Notes: generated from the letters alone by a model not told the origin. A stretch of DNA of 48,039 bases from Leyella stercorea (GCF_021531655.1 NZ_JADYUF010000028.1:1-48039), one strand, 5' to 3'. Shown: positions 1 to 9,804, counted from the stretch's first letter. Translations and numbers: made by a program.

Positions 1-88
1 ACTTTTACCCAGGGTGTTGCCCTGGGCTATGAGCTTCTGCCCCTTCGGGGCGTACTGCTGTGACTTTTGACACACCCTCTTTTCTCAA
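1..88. repeat. Tandem GC-rich hairpins at window edge
   Basis: Two short perfect hairpins lie back to back: CCAGGG-TGTT-GCCCTGG near 10-26 and CCCC-TTC-GGGG near 41-51. They sit just downstream of the blaR1-like gene (minus strand). They could be a REP-like element or a transcription end; there is no clear T-run. The element may be cut by the window edge. Confidence 0.4.
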
Positions 89-1342
89 CTACTTCTGACT
101 GAAGGTTATCGGCACAAAGTACTTCACATTTACAGGCTTGCCTTTTTGTTTGCCAGGTTCCCACGCAGGCATAGACTTAACCACACGCATAGCCTCGTTG
201 TCAAGCACATCATATCCGGTTGACTTTTCAATGTAGACGTCGCTAACTGTTCCGTCTTTTCTGACAACAAATCCTACGATAGCCCTGCCTTGCTGTTTGG
301 CTTTGATTGCAGACTCTGGATATTTCATATTCATCATAAGCAATTCCATCAGTTTAGCATCCCCACCTTTGAATTTTGGCATCTCCTCAACAACTCTAAA
401 GATTTTTTTGTCAGACTTTTGTGTCTGCATATTGGTTGTTGATAGGGCGGCTGCTGTGGGGGTGGTTTCTTTTGCCATATTGCTCACGTCTGTACCGTTG
501 GCAAATACACTCACTGCCAGTGTTGCCACTGGGATAACGAACAATGCCTTAAGCATCATCCATCTGTTTGATTTCTTCTGGTTCATCATAATGATTCTTC
601 GTTTTAGTGATTCTTTGTTAAGGTTGTTGGCAAATGGCTGCAGACGATTGCCGACCGCCTTTATTACAAGAAATTTCTGATATTGTGTTGCATCAATGCC
701 TTTGTTTAATACCGCCTCATCCACCTCAAACTCGTGTATGGCTTTCAGATTCTTGCCTATCAGCCACACGAACGGATTGAACCACTGTATGATAGTGGCT
801 GCCTGAAGAACGACGAGGTCAATGCTGTGCCCTAAGCGTATATGTTCCTGCTCATGCGTCAGTATGTAGCTGCGGTTGTTGGCGTAGTCGTCACGGCTCA
901 TCACGATGTAGTGGAATAGACAGAACGGACTCGTTGCACAATCGGTGAGAACAACGGTGTTGCCTCTGTTGTCGGTGATATGCTCGCACTGGCGCAGCTG
1001 TCTTGTCAGACGCACGGTCTGAACCACTGTCATCGTGAATATAGCCACTACACCTATTATATATATACAGGTCATAATGTCAGCCCAACTCCATACTGAC
1101 TGTTCTTTTGCATCGCCGTCTATCAGTACTTCAGGCAACTGCACCGCCTGCCGAACCATGTCTACTGTCGGATTTGTGCCACCGGTGAAGTGAACCAATG
1201 GAATAGCAAACGACATAATCAGACATCCAAGTATTAATATTCGGTTGAGCCGATGGAATGTCTCCTTTTCAAGCAATGGTATAATGCAAGCATATAGCAG
1301 AGCCAATGCCATGGCTGATTTAATAATATAAGGTAGTATCAT
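89..1342 (-). CDS. BlaR1/MecR1-like M56 membrane metallopeptidase with TonB_C tail
   Basis: A 417-residue integral membrane sensor protease of the M56 (BlaR1) family. Hydrophobic segments lie near 5-24, 33-52, 88-110 and about 265-285. The zinc motif HEQEH is at 163-167 in the loop before the last membrane segment. The C-terminal 90 residues match a TonB C-terminal domain (GRAIVGFVVRKDGTV, then an NEA...MPAWEPG run) instead of a penicillin-binding sensor domain, a common layout in Bacteroidota. By family knowledge, such proteases cleave a partner BlaI repressor on a periplasmic signal. The start lies 2 bases after the stop of the BlaI-like gene, so the two are surely cotranscribed. No beta-lactamase gene is adjacent, so the signal and target genes are unknown. 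Confidence 0.9.
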   Translation of the reverse strand: MILPYIIKSAMALALLYACIIPLLEKETFHRLNRILILGCLIMSFAIPLVHFTGGTNPTVDMVRQAVQLPEVLIDGDAKEQSVWSWADIMTCIYIIGVVAIFTMTVVQTVRLTRQLRQCEHITDNRGNTVVLTDCATSPFCLFHYIVMSRDDYANNRSYILTHEQEHIRLGHSIDLVVLQAATIIQWFNPFVWLIGKNLKAIHEFEVDEAVLNKGIDATQYQKFLVIKAVGNRLQPFANNLNKESLKRRIIMMNQKKSNRWMMLKALFVIPVATLAVSVFANGTDVSNMAKETTPTAAALSTTNMQTQKSDKKIFRVVEEMPKFKGGDAKLMELLMMNMKYPESAIKAKQQGRAIVGFVVRKDGTVSDVYIEKSTGYDVLDNEAMRVVKSMPAWEPGKQKGKPVNVKYFVPITFSQK

Positions 1343-1344
1343 AG

Positions 1345-1752
1345 TTATTCTGTTTTTGAATTATCTCTTTTCTCCGTACCTTTGTCTATCAGACTTAGTA
1401 TCTCCTCCAGTTCCTCGTCCGAGATGTTTTCTTCTTTCACAAAGAACGAAATGAGCGAGTGAAGACTGCCGCCAAAGAACGATTTCTTTACTTCCTTCAT
1501 GGCATGGCGTGTGTATTCGGCTCTTGTTATGAGTGGCGAAAATACGTATGTCTTACCGCCGCCGTCGCGCTTGTAAGAGCTGACGTACTGCTTGTGGGTG
1601 AGTATCTTCATAAACGTGGCGATAGTGGAGTAGGCAGGATGTGGCTCGGGGTAAGCGTCGATTATCTCGTGCGTAGTCATACCGCAACCCTTGTCCCACA
1701 GAATGTTCATTATCTGCATCTCGGCACGTGTCAATGTATTGAAATCTTTCAT
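1345..1752 (-). CDS. BlaI/MecI-family transcriptional repressor
   Basis: A 135-residue winged-helix repressor of the BlaI/MecI/CopY family. The N-terminal part (LTRAEMQIMNILWDKG, then MTTHEIIDAY and AYSTIATFMKIL) is the typical winged helix. The remainder is the dimerisation region that M56 partners cut. It is the first gene of a two-gene operon with the downstream M56 peptidase. A palindrome directly at its promoter (1789-1804) suggests autoregulation. Family assignment is firm; the regulated genes are not known. Confidence 0.92.
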   Translation of the reverse strand: MKDFNTLTRAEMQIMNILWDKGCGMTTHEIIDAYPEPHPAYSTIATFMKILTHKQYVSSYKRDGGGKTYVFSPLITRAEYTRHAMKEVKKSFFGGSLHSLISFFVKEENISDEELEEILSLIDKGTEKRDNSKTE

Positions 1753-1788
1753 TTTTTTTCTGTAGTTTATTGTGGGGTTTATGGGCTT

Positions 1789-1804
1789 ATCTAATGTTTT
1801 AGAT
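1789..1804 (-). promoter_or_regulatory. Perfect palindrome, putative BlaI-type operator
   Basis: ATCTAA-TGTT-TTAGAT is a perfect 6-bp inverted repeat with a 4-bp centre. It lies just downstream of the -7 box at 1813-1822 and so near the expected transcription start of the repressor operon. BlaI-family repressors bind short palindromes at their own promoters; assignment here is by position. Confidence 0.5.
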
Positions 1805-1812
1805 TTTCTATT

Positions 1813-1822
1813 GGCAAAGATA
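1813..1822 (-). promoter_or_regulatory. Bacteroidota -7 promoter element for blaI-like operon
   Basis: The minus strand reads TATCTTTGCC, matching TAnnTTTG. It lies about 61 bases upstream of the repressor start codon. No convincing -33 box was found. Confidence 0.55.
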
Positions 1823-1960
1823 CTTTAAATGCCTATTCGTTGGTTGCGGATACAAACAAAAACTGTTTGTGGAATATTGATTTTAACGTATGTTGTTAGA
1901 TATTAGTTTCGATTTATTAGATATTAACCGCAATTTTTTATATGTTCTGATTATTTTATT

Positions 1961-1968
1961 TACATTTG
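1961..1968 (+). promoter_or_regulatory. -7 promoter element for alpha/beta hydrolase
   Basis: TACATTTG followed by CA fits TAnnTTTG. It is 29 bases before the ATG at 1998, which supports that start over the upstream in-frame codon at 1890. Confidence 0.6.
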
Positions 1969-1997
1969 CAACATATAAAACCATAAAACACCAAAAT

Positions 1998-3293
1998 ATG
2001 AAAGCATTAAGAACATTGACATCCGTTGTTTTCGCAATGATGGCATTCGCTGCCAATGCCCAGGAAGGCACATGGAATGGCGAACTTAACGTTATGGGAA
2101 ACAAAGTGCCCTTGGTATTTAATTTCTCTACTAACGGATGCACCATCGACTCACCATCACAAGGAGTGAACGGTATTCAGGCTGAGAAGACCGTGAAGGA
2201 CGACGGCACGATAAGCGTGAAAGTGGGGATGATAGGAGCTACCTTCGAAGGAAAGATGACAGACGGAGAGATAAAGGGAACGTACGTACAGAATGGTTTC
2301 CCATTGCCGCTGACACTAAAACCTGGTAAGCTGGTGGTGAAACGTCCACAAACGCCCGTTCCGCCATTCCCATACAAGGAAGAGCCTGTGAGCTTCACGA
2401 ATGCACAATATACATTTAACGGAACACTAACATTACCGGAGAACTACTCGAAGAACACTCCTGTGGTGCTTATGGTGACTGGTAGCGGACAACAGAATCG
2501 CGACGAAGAACTGTTCAGCCATAAGCCATTTGCCGTGATAGCCGATGCCCTGGCTCGTCAAGGCATCGCCTCATTGCGTTATGACGACCGCGGATGGGGC
2601 GACAAGAGCGTCAACTTCGCTGATTTCACTACTGACGATTTCCGTCAGGACGCAGCTGCTGCAATACCATTACTGCGCAAGCGTTTCAACAAAGTGGGCA
2701 TACTCGGCCATAGCGAGGGCGGCACCATTGCCATGATGCTTGCCGCAGAAGGCAAAGCCGACTTCATTGTGTCGCTTGCAGGAATGGCCATATCGGGCAA
2801 GGAGACGCTCATCATGCAGAACCGTCAAGCCATGTCGGCCATAGGACTGCCAAAGGAAACGGTCGACTCCTACTGCAATAGCATCAGCAAGGCGCTCGAC
2901 GAGATTGCCAGTGGCAAGAAAGCAAGCGAAATAAACATCGATGATGTGCCTGTAGCTCTCAAACCTGTCACCATTAAAGCGTTGCAGCAAGCTGACACAC
3001 CGTACATACGCCATTTCCTGACTGTAGACGTAGGCAAGCTGCTGCCTGAAATAAAGTGCCCGGTATTGGCTCTCAACGGCAACAAAGACACACAGGTGGA
3101 TTGTGATGCCAATACAACAAGAATAGAAAAGGGACTTGCCGACTGCAAGCACTCTATAAAGAAAATAGACGGTGTCAACCATCTGTTCCAACATTGCAAT
3201 ACTGGCATTGTTACAGAATACCAACAAATAGAAGAAACCATTGCACCGGAAGTGCTGCAAGAGGTGGCGAAATGGATTAAGACGAATATTTGA
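1998..3293 (+). CDS. Secreted alpha/beta hydrolase
   Basis: A 431-residue exported hydrolase. A signal peptide covers about residues 1-22 (MKALRTLTSVVFAMMAFAANAQ trimmed at the AxA site). Residues 23-110 form a small beta-rich N-terminal domain. The alpha/beta hydrolase fold follows, with GHSEGG placing the nucleophile at Ser239, an acid residue in the later NGNKDTQVD segment, and a C-terminal histidine in NHLFQH. The substrate is unknown; an acyl esterase role is likely by family. The start at 1998 was chosen because the signal peptide begins there and the -7 promoter lies within the longer reading frame. It ends 5 bases from the convergent regulator gene. Confidence 0.85.
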   Translation: MKALRTLTSVVFAMMAFAANAQEGTWNGELNVMGNKVPLVFNFSTNGCTIDSPSQGVNGIQAEKTVKDDGTISVKVGMIGATFEGKMTDGEIKGTYVQNGFPLPLTLKPGKLVVKRPQTPVPPFPYKEEPVSFTNAQYTFNGTLTLPENYSKNTPVVLMVTGSGQQNRDEELFSHKPFAVIADALARQGIASLRYDDRGWGDKSVNFADFTTDDFRQDAAAAIPLLRKRFNKVGILGHSEGGTIAMMLAAEGKADFIVSLAGMAISGKETLIMQNRQAMSAIGLPKETVDSYCNSISKALDEIASGKKASEINIDDVPVALKPVTIKALQQADTPYIRHFLTVDVGKLLPEIKCPVLALNGNKDTQVDCDANTTRIEKGLADCKHSIKKIDGVNHLFQHCNTGIVTEYQQIEETIAPEVLQEVAKWIKTNI

Positions 3294-3298
3294 ACAGC

Positions 3299-4933
3299 TT
3301 ACCCTACATGACACAGTCGGTTGATGTCATCGTCAAAAGTGTCGCGGTTGATGGCACGGGCACGCATCGACGACTTGTAGTTGTAGATGGTTTGGGTAGA
3401 GTAAAACAGTAGCGTGGCTATCTCCTGACTGTCGGTCACTCCAAGTCGCATAAGCGCATAGATACGGACTTCGGTGGTGAGACTGTTCGGAGATGGCTGC
3501 GCTATTTTTGATTCTGGCAGAAGCAGACTGTTCAGTTCATCAACAAAGCCAGGATATAGTTCGATAAATGCTCGGTCGAAACGTGTATAGAAGGTAGTGG
3601 CTTCCTCCTCGGCAAGTTTGTAGCTGTTGATAGTCTTCAACAAATCGGCAGCCTGATTAGCCTTTATCTTACGGCTTACGAGTTTGCGATATTCAATGAT
3701 TTTGCGTATATACACGGCACTGATGTCCATAAACAGTCGCATATAAGTCTCGCGTCGGTGGTTTGTGGCTATCAGTTTTTCGTTCAGTTCGGTGAGTTGA
3801 CGGTTCTGGCTCTTCACCTCGCGTCGGCTTGTAACAAGCCATTTGTTCTGCTTGTAGCCGAATATTGCCATAGCAAACAACACGAGCGATAGGAAACTTA
3901 CCACGGCAAGCACCCCACGCACAATGCGCTCCTTATGAGCCAGTGCCTCTTGGTTGGCAGTGGCGATGATGGGCAGAATGTTTGAAATCTCAAGCATACG
4001 TAAGCGATTGTTGTAAAACTTTGCGTCTTCCATTGAGCAATAAATATAGCGTGCTGCACGGTCGGCATATTTAGTGTCTTTCTTATACAGATAAGTAGAT
4101 AGCTCTTGCAATGCGAGGTTTTCCTTCAGTGGGCACACAATATCCGATATGGCAGCTTCTACAATGTATTTCTCGTAAAGCTGCATATTGCCTATTTCAC
4201 GGTAGTAGCGTGCTATGCAGTAAGCGGCAGATGCATGTACGCGGCTGTTTACCGGGCTATTGTTGATGGCTATAGTGTAATGGCGCAGCACGTTCTTGCC
4301 TAATGGGTTTTCGAGATAAGCGAGCTCACCACTAAGATAGGCATACAGTCCAACGTAGTTGCTGTGTGTGGTATTGACCGTTAGCCGTAGAATTTGCAGT
4401 TTCTTTTGGCGGTAATAGTCTTTAAACTCAGACTTGTCGCAGAATGCTTCCCAGTAGCTGTACAGCCATGTTGTAGTATAATAATAGTATTGTTTGAGTT
4501 GATGAGGTACATTATTCTCTCCAATTTCATTTATCAGAGTTTCTGCCTGGCTATAGAATCCGCCGGTAGACAGTACGGCAGCGCGGTTTATACGGTTGAG
4601 TGTTGTGTAATAGGCATTGTTTACGCTTTGTGCAAGTGCAAGTCCGCGATTGGCGTATACCATCGCCGAATCATAGCTGTAAGTATAGTATTCGTGGTAT
4701 ATCGTATTCAGAAGGTTGAGCCGAGAAGAGTTATTGTCGGCTGTCCGTAATCTCAGTTTTAGTTTTTTTATTTTTTCTTCCTTTATTTCAGAGTATGTAT
4801 TGCGCTTGTCGATATAACTATCGAGAAGTTTCAGCAGTTGCTGTTCTTTGTCGGCATTAGCTGTTGCCAATGTCGATTTTGCCATTACATGCAATGGAAG
4901 GAGGGCGAGAATTATATATAAAAACAGGCGCAT
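3299..4933 (-). CDS. Membrane-bound TPR regulator with C-terminal HTH (DUF6377-like)
   Basis: A 544-residue protein with an N-terminal signal peptide. A helical region of about 300 residues resembles tetratricopeptide repeats. A single membrane segment lies near 330-355 (VLAVVSFLSLVLFAMAIFGY). A coiled-coil stretch follows, then a cytoplasmic C-terminal helix-turn-helix (LGVTDSQEIATLLFYSTQTI then YNYKSSMRARA) of LuxR-like type. This layout is typical of Bacteroidota sensor-regulators that need no separate kinase. It is divergent from the TonB receptor and alpha-galactosidase genes and could control them, but this is inference from position only. Confidence 0.8.
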   Translation of the reverse strand: MRLFLYIILALLPLHVMAKSTLATANADKEQQLLKLLDSYIDKRNTYSEIKEEKIKKLKLRLRTADNNSSRLNLLNTIYHEYYTYSYDSAMVYANRGLALAQSVNNAYYTTLNRINRAAVLSTGGFYSQAETLINEIGENNVPHQLKQYYYYTTTWLYSYWEAFCDKSEFKDYYRQKKLQILRLTVNTTHSNYVGLYAYLSGELAYLENPLGKNVLRHYTIAINNSPVNSRVHASAAYCIARYYREIGNMQLYEKYIVEAAISDIVCPLKENLALQELSTYLYKKDTKYADRAARYIYCSMEDAKFYNNRLRMLEISNILPIIATANQEALAHKERIVRGVLAVVSFLSLVLFAMAIFGYKQNKWLVTSRREVKSQNRQLTELNEKLIATNHRRETYMRLFMDISAVYIRKIIEYRKLVSRKIKANQAADLLKTINSYKLAEEEATTFYTRFDRAFIELYPGFVDELNSLLLPESKIAQPSPNSLTTEVRIYALMRLGVTDSQEIATLLFYSTQTIYNYKSSMRARAINRDTFDDDINRLCHVG

Positions 4934-5114
4934 AACGAAAGGTTTAAGGATTTATAGTGCAAATTTAGCTATTATTATCGAGATAAAACTGTCTACTTTG
5001 ATAAAAAAGTATAATCTCTTAAATATATTGATAATTAATGCTTTATGATTTTATAAGTCTTAATAGTCATTTACTTTGAGTTTACGCATCCATACATACA
5101 GCCAATATAGCGAG

Positions 5115-5122
5115 TAACTTTG
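5115..5122 (+). promoter_or_regulatory. -7 promoter element for TonB receptor
   Basis: TAACTTTG followed by CA, 26 bases before the ATG at 5148, fits the Bacteroidota TAnnTTTG box. The 214-bp divergent gap between the regulator and the receptor holds no gene. Confidence 0.6.
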
Positions 5123-5147
5123 CAACCGTAATCAAAACATCACGAAT

Positions 5148-7466
5148 ATGAACCTAAAACTCAAAACATTTTCATTTGCCCTTTTGGCTTCTGCCTCTAC
5201 GGGTATGTATGCACAAACGCATACCGATAACAAAACAACAAATGATTCGGAGCAGACTAAGAAGGAGGAGCGCAATGTAATGCTCAATGCTGCTGATGCC
5301 AATAAGCCTCGCGAAATTCAGATAGGATTACCGAGTGAGGATGTCACCGTATACGAGAACGGACTACCTGCTGTATATTCTTCGTCGGTGCATAAGCTCT
5401 CTGCCCATTGGCGCAGTGATGCATCGCTCAAGGGTACTGATCTGATGACTCCATCTGAGAGTGCTATCAAGACGGGCAACATTGCTTATGCTGTATCGGC
5501 ATTCAGTGAGTTGGGCGAGAAGAAATTCAGCGGCAAGCTCAACTACAAAGCCAATCATTTCGGCATGCAGAACTTCGACCTTAATCTCTCTGGTGGTATT
5601 GGCGACAAATGGTTGTATACCGCAGGTATGTATCAGAACTTCGATCCGGGTAGCTTCAAGCTGCGTTTTACCGATTATGCCGACCGCACACAGATTTATC
5701 ACTTAGGTTTGACACGTATCCTTGGTGATGGCAAGGGACGCATCTCCTTATTATATAAGTATTCCAACAGCAAGAATCCCGGCAACTTTGCCAATGCGGC
5801 ACCGTTTATCTATGTCGGCGATGGCAGCATAAAGAAGCTTGCAGGTTTTGATCCTGGCATGGACTCATACGTTCAGCGTCAAGGCTCATTCAAGTATCTG
5901 AACACCAAGACCGGCAAGATGGAGACGTGGAATATGACCGATGGCAACGACAATCGTGCCAATGAGGTGGCTCTTATCAGCCAGTATCAGTTTGACAATG
6001 GTTGGTTGTGGAAGCTTAACGCCAAATATATGAATGCTCCTCGTGCCAACTATGTTGATTATGGAGGCAGTACAATCTCTGAGGTTAGTGCTGCTGACGG
6101 CTATCAGCTTTCTGACGGTTCAGCCTATAGCGGACTAATTGAGGGTCGCCGCACATGGCTGCACTTTGGCAAGGTGAGCAACGCTCTATTGACAACTGAG
6201 ATGAGCAAGCAGCTCAACAATCACAAGCTTATGATCGGTTTGAACGAGTGGTATTATAATCTCAACTACTATTCGTCGTCGTTCCAGTGGGCGGGTACCG
6301 TTGAGGCTTATCCCCAGACATTGAGCCAGATGTATGTCAATCCGCTTGACCCTACACAGACTGCCCGTCGTTCGGAAACATTCGGTTACAATGAGCTTAG
6401 TCCTGAATATACCAAGGGTTCGGAGAATAAGCTTGCTGTATACTTTACCGACGAGTGGCGCGTGTCGCCAAAGTTCAAGGTGTTCTATGGCGGTCGTCTG
6501 GAATACTATCGTATGTCTGCCGATCAGATAGCCACTTCTCGTTTCAGTGGTTTCCACCTTGGCAACTACAACACCTACTCAAGAGCAGAGGATGGCTCGA
6601 TTGTTGCTGCTGAGCATAATATAGTGCCAGCCAATGTCACAAAGAATAAGCTCAACTATGCTGCAACATTACAGATGACGTACAATCTCACCAAGCAGTT
6701 TGGTCTTACTGCCGATGCTACCGTAGCCACTCGTTTTCCACGCATCAGCGAGTATGCCGGAACAGGTCCTACTGAGGAGCAGTACAAGCGAGTTACAATT
6801 CCATTGATTCGTGGCGGTATCTTCTACCGAAACAACTGGCTCGACCTCTCATCAATGGTGACATACATCTCAAAGTCGAACAATATCGATCAGCAGAACC
6901 TCACCAAGCCCGGTACGTCTGAAGGCAAGACTGTATTGCTTATCTACAACATCCAGACCCTGGGTTGGACTACTTCTGCCGAGATCAATCCATTCAAGAA
7001 TTTTCACATGCACGCCCTCTTCACCTATCAGAAGCCGGTGTACAAGAACTATAACGCAAGCGTAACGTTCAGCGACGGCCAGTCGATGGGTGTCAATGCC
7101 AACAATATGATTGTCAAGGAGATTCCGCAGGTGCTTATCGAGCTTGACCCCAAGTACGACATCACCAAGAATCTCAATGCATGGCTCAGCTTCCGCTACT
7201 TCGGCAAGACATACGCCAATCTTCAGGAGGCTCTCTACTTCAATGGCCACTGGGAGACATTCGGAGGCGTAAACTGGAATGTAAACAAGAAGCTCAGTCT
7301 CGGTGTGAGCGTGGTGAACATCTTCAACGAGAAGGGAGCCAAGGGTACAATCAGCGGTTCGGAGCTTATCACTAAGGAAGAGGCAGGCAAGTATGCAGGC
7401 AAGTATATGAGCGGCAGCTATATGCGTCCGTTCACTGTGGAGTTCAGTGCTGGCATAAAGTTCTAA
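5148..7466 (+). CDS. TonB-dependent outer-membrane receptor
   Basis: A 772-residue outer-membrane protein. It has a signal peptide (residues 1 to about 22, ending GMYAQ), a short and atypical plug region (about 50-130), and a long beta-barrel with repeated aromatic-alternating strands, ending in the typical C-terminal strand FTVEFSAGIKF. It lacks the CarboxypepD_reg-like domain found at the start of SusC proteins, and no SusD partner lies next to it, so it is not a classic SusCD pair. The alpha-galactosidase starts 49 bases downstream on the same strand, which suggests uptake of galactose-containing oligosaccharides. The ligand could also be unrelated. Confidence 0.85.
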   Translation: MNLKLKTFSFALLASASTGMYAQTHTDNKTTNDSEQTKKEERNVMLNAADANKPREIQIGLPSEDVTVYENGLPAVYSSSVHKLSAHWRSDASLKGTDLMTPSESAIKTGNIAYAVSAFSELGEKKFSGKLNYKANHFGMQNFDLNLSGGIGDKWLYTAGMYQNFDPGSFKLRFTDYADRTQIYHLGLTRILGDGKGRISLLYKYSNSKNPGNFANAAPFIYVGDGSIKKLAGFDPGMDSYVQRQGSFKYLNTKTGKMETWNMTDGNDNRANEVALISQYQFDNGWLWKLNAKYMNAPRANYVDYGGSTISEVSAADGYQLSDGSAYSGLIEGRRTWLHFGKVSNALLTTEMSKQLNNHKLMIGLNEWYYNLNYYSSSFQWAGTVEAYPQTLSQMYVNPLDPTQTARRSETFGYNELSPEYTKGSENKLAVYFTDEWRVSPKFKVFYGGRLEYYRMSADQIATSRFSGFHLGNYNTYSRAEDGSIVAAEHNIVPANVTKNKLNYAATLQMTYNLTKQFGLTADATVATRFPRISEYAGTGPTEEQYKRVTIPLIRGGIFYRNNWLDLSSMVTYISKSNNIDQQNLTKPGTSEGKTVLLIYNIQTLGWTTSAEINPFKNFHMHALFTYQKPVYKNYNASVTFSDGQSMGVNANNMIVKEIPQVLIELDPKYDITKNLNAWLSFRYFGKTYANLQEALYFNGHWETFGGVNWNVNKKLSLGVSVVNIFNEKGAKGTISGSELITKEEAGKYAGKYMSGSYMRPFTVEFSAGIKF

Positions 7467-7515
7467 GTGAGAAGTTAAAGAAAATATAGAATTTAATAAT
7501 AAAAACCATTCGACA

Positions 7516-9696
7516 ATGAAAAAGTCTATTATTTTGATTGCAGCGATGTGCATGACTTCTGTTATGACATTTGCCCAGAAAGTAATCCGAGTGTCTACCG
7601 ACAAGACCGACCTCGTGATGAAAGTATCGCCTAAGGGCCGCCTATATCAGGTCTATCTTGGCGACAAGTTTCTGAATCCTGCTGATTACGACAACCTGAA
7701 GTGGGACGTATATGCAGCATCCGATGGAGCTGTTTGCCAGCGTGGACATGAGGTGTATGCCACTTCTGGTGCCGAAGATTTCTTTGAGCCTGCTGTGGCA
7801 GTGACTCATGCCGATGGCAATATGACAACATACCTGTATTATCAGTCGTCTGAGCAGAAGGCTGTAAAGGGTGGCACCGAGACCATAATAACGCTTAAGG
7901 ACAAGGTTTATCCATTGACAGTGAAGCTGCATTATGTGGCTTATGCCAAGGAGAACGTCATCAAGGCTTGGAGCGAGATTTCACATAATGAGAAGGCACC
8001 TATCACTCTTTGGCGTTATAGTTCTACCATGCTCTATTTCAAATCTTCAAAATATTACCTCACCAATTACCACAGTGACTGGGCTAAGGAGGGACAGCCC
8101 GAGACCACACAGCTGAGCACAGGCAAGAAGATTATCGACACTAAACTTGGCACACGTGCTGCAATGCAGGCAGAGCCTTTCTTCGAACTTGGTTTTGACG
8201 AGCCTGCCAAGGAGAACGAGGGCAAGGTGATGCTCGGTACAATAGGATGGCCTGGCAACTTCCGCTTCACTTTCGAGGTGGATAACGTGGGCGCTCTGCG
8301 TGTTATTCCTGCCATCAATCCTTATGCTTCCGACTATAAGCTGAAGGCTGGCGAGGTGTTCGCAACACCTGAGTTTATCTTCGCTATGAGCGACAACGGT
8401 ATGGGTGAGGCTTCGCGCAATCTGCACGACTGGGCTCGTCAGTATCAGGTGAATATGGGTATGGACGACCGCCTCACTCTTCTTAACAACTGGGAGAACA
8501 CTGGTTTCGATTTCAACCAGCAGAGTCTTGCCGAACTGATGAAGGATGCCAAAGACCTGGGTGTAGATATGTTCTTGCTCGACGACGGATGGTTTGCCAA
8601 TAAGTATCCTCGTAAGGACGACCATGCCGGTCTTGGCGATTGGGAAGCCACTAAGAGCAAGCTGCCAGAGGGAATACCAGGATTGGTAAGAGATGCTAAG
8701 AAGGCAGGAGTGAAGTTTGGTATATGGATTGAGCCGGAGATGGTTAATCCAAAGAGCGAACTCTTCGAGAAGCATCCTGATTGGGTGATTATGCAGCCAC
8801 AGCGCGAGACATATTATTACCGCAACCAACTGGTGCTCGACATCTCTAATCCTAAGGTTCAGGACTATGTGTTTGGCATTGTTGACCGCATTATGACCGA
8901 GAATCCCGATGTGGCTTACTTCAAGTGGGACTGCAACAGCGTTATTACCAATATATACTCGCCCTATCACAAGCAGAATCAGGGCAACTTCTACATCGAC
9001 CACGTACGTGGCATATACAATGTGCTCACACGCATCCACAACAAGTATCCTAAGCTCCCGATGATGCTTTGCTCTGGTGGTGGCGGCAGAATGGACTACG
9101 AGTTGCTGAAGTACTTCACCGAGTTCTGGTGTTCGGACGACACCGACCCCTACGAGCGTATCTACATACAGTGGAGCTTGTCTAAGTTCTTCCCGGCTAA
9201 GACTATGGGTTCGCATGTTACCAACTGGAACAAGAACACTTCCGTGAAGTTCCGCACTGACGTTTGCAGCTCATGCAAGCTTGGTTTCGACATCGACCTC
9301 AAGTCGCTCTCTAAGGACGACTACAAATTTGTGCAGCAGGCTGTAAAGAACTATAATGAAATGAAGCCGATGATTCTTGAAGGCGACCAATATCGTTTGG
9401 TTTCTCCATACGAGGGCAGCCACTGCGCCATCAACTATGTAAGTAAGGACAAGCAGCGTGCCGTACTCTTTGCCTACGACCTGCACCCACGCTACAAGGA
9501 ACCACAGCTTAACGTCAAGCTTCAGGGACTCGATGCAAGCAAAACATACACCGTCAAGGAAACTAACCTTATGCCAGGCAAGACTTCGGAGCTTGAGTGC
9601 GACGGCAAGCAGTATAGTGGCGACTATCTTATGAAGGTTGGATTGAATGTATTCACAGCCCAGGATGGAACAAGCCACGTGCTGACATTAGAGTAA
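7516..9696 (+). CDS. GH36 alpha-galactosidase, secreted
   Basis: A 726-residue glycoside hydrolase family 36 enzyme that releases terminal alpha-galactose, for example from raffinose-type sugars. A signal peptide covers residues 1-21 (ends TFAQ). An N-terminal beta-sandwich of about 300 residues precedes a TIM barrel. Visible motifs are LLDDGWF at 354-360, WIEPEMVNP at 404-412, YFKWDCN with nucleophile Asp472, CSGGGGRMDYE at 519-529, and SDDTDP at 540-545 holding the acid/base Asp. A C-terminal beta domain follows. It sits directly after the TonB receptor in the same direction, probably one operon. Length and motifs are normal for the family. Confidence 0.93.
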   Translation: MKKSIILIAAMCMTSVMTFAQKVIRVSTDKTDLVMKVSPKGRLYQVYLGDKFLNPADYDNLKWDVYAASDGAVCQRGHEVYATSGAEDFFEPAVAVTHADGNMTTYLYYQSSEQKAVKGGTETIITLKDKVYPLTVKLHYVAYAKENVIKAWSEISHNEKAPITLWRYSSTMLYFKSSKYYLTNYHSDWAKEGQPETTQLSTGKKIIDTKLGTRAAMQAEPFFELGFDEPAKENEGKVMLGTIGWPGNFRFTFEVDNVGALRVIPAINPYASDYKLKAGEVFATPEFIFAMSDNGMGEASRNLHDWARQYQVNMGMDDRLTLLNNWENTGFDFNQQSLAELMKDAKDLGVDMFLLDDGWFANKYPRKDDHAGLGDWEATKSKLPEGIPGLVRDAKKAGVKFGIWIEPEMVNPKSELFEKHPDWVIMQPQRETYYYRNQLVLDISNPKVQDYVFGIVDRIMTENPDVAYFKWDCNSVITNIYSPYHKQNQGNFYIDHVRGIYNVLTRIHNKYPKLPMMLCSGGGGRMDYELLKYFTEFWCSDDTDPYERIYIQWSLSKFFPAKTMGSHVTNWNKNTSVKFRTDVCSSCKLGFDIDLKSLSKDDYKFVQQAVKNYNEMKPMILEGDQYRLVSPYEGSHCAINYVSKDKQRAVLFAYDLHPRYKEPQLNVKLQGLDASKTYTVKETNLMPGKTSELECDGKQYSGDYLMKVGLNVFTAQDGTSHVLTLE

Positions 9697-9804
9697 GAGG
9701 ATGATTTTGTAAGTAGTTAGTTTTAACAAACAAGTCAGTTATGAGCGAGGTCATGGCGATGCTGTATTCAGCGTCGGCTATGGCTTCGCCTTTTCTCAAT
9801 AATA

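Noticed and set aside
8047..9216. Long 389-codon open frame on the minus strand inside the alpha-galactosidase gene
   Set aside because: It is a shadow of a strongly supported GH36 gene and shows no recognisable motif.
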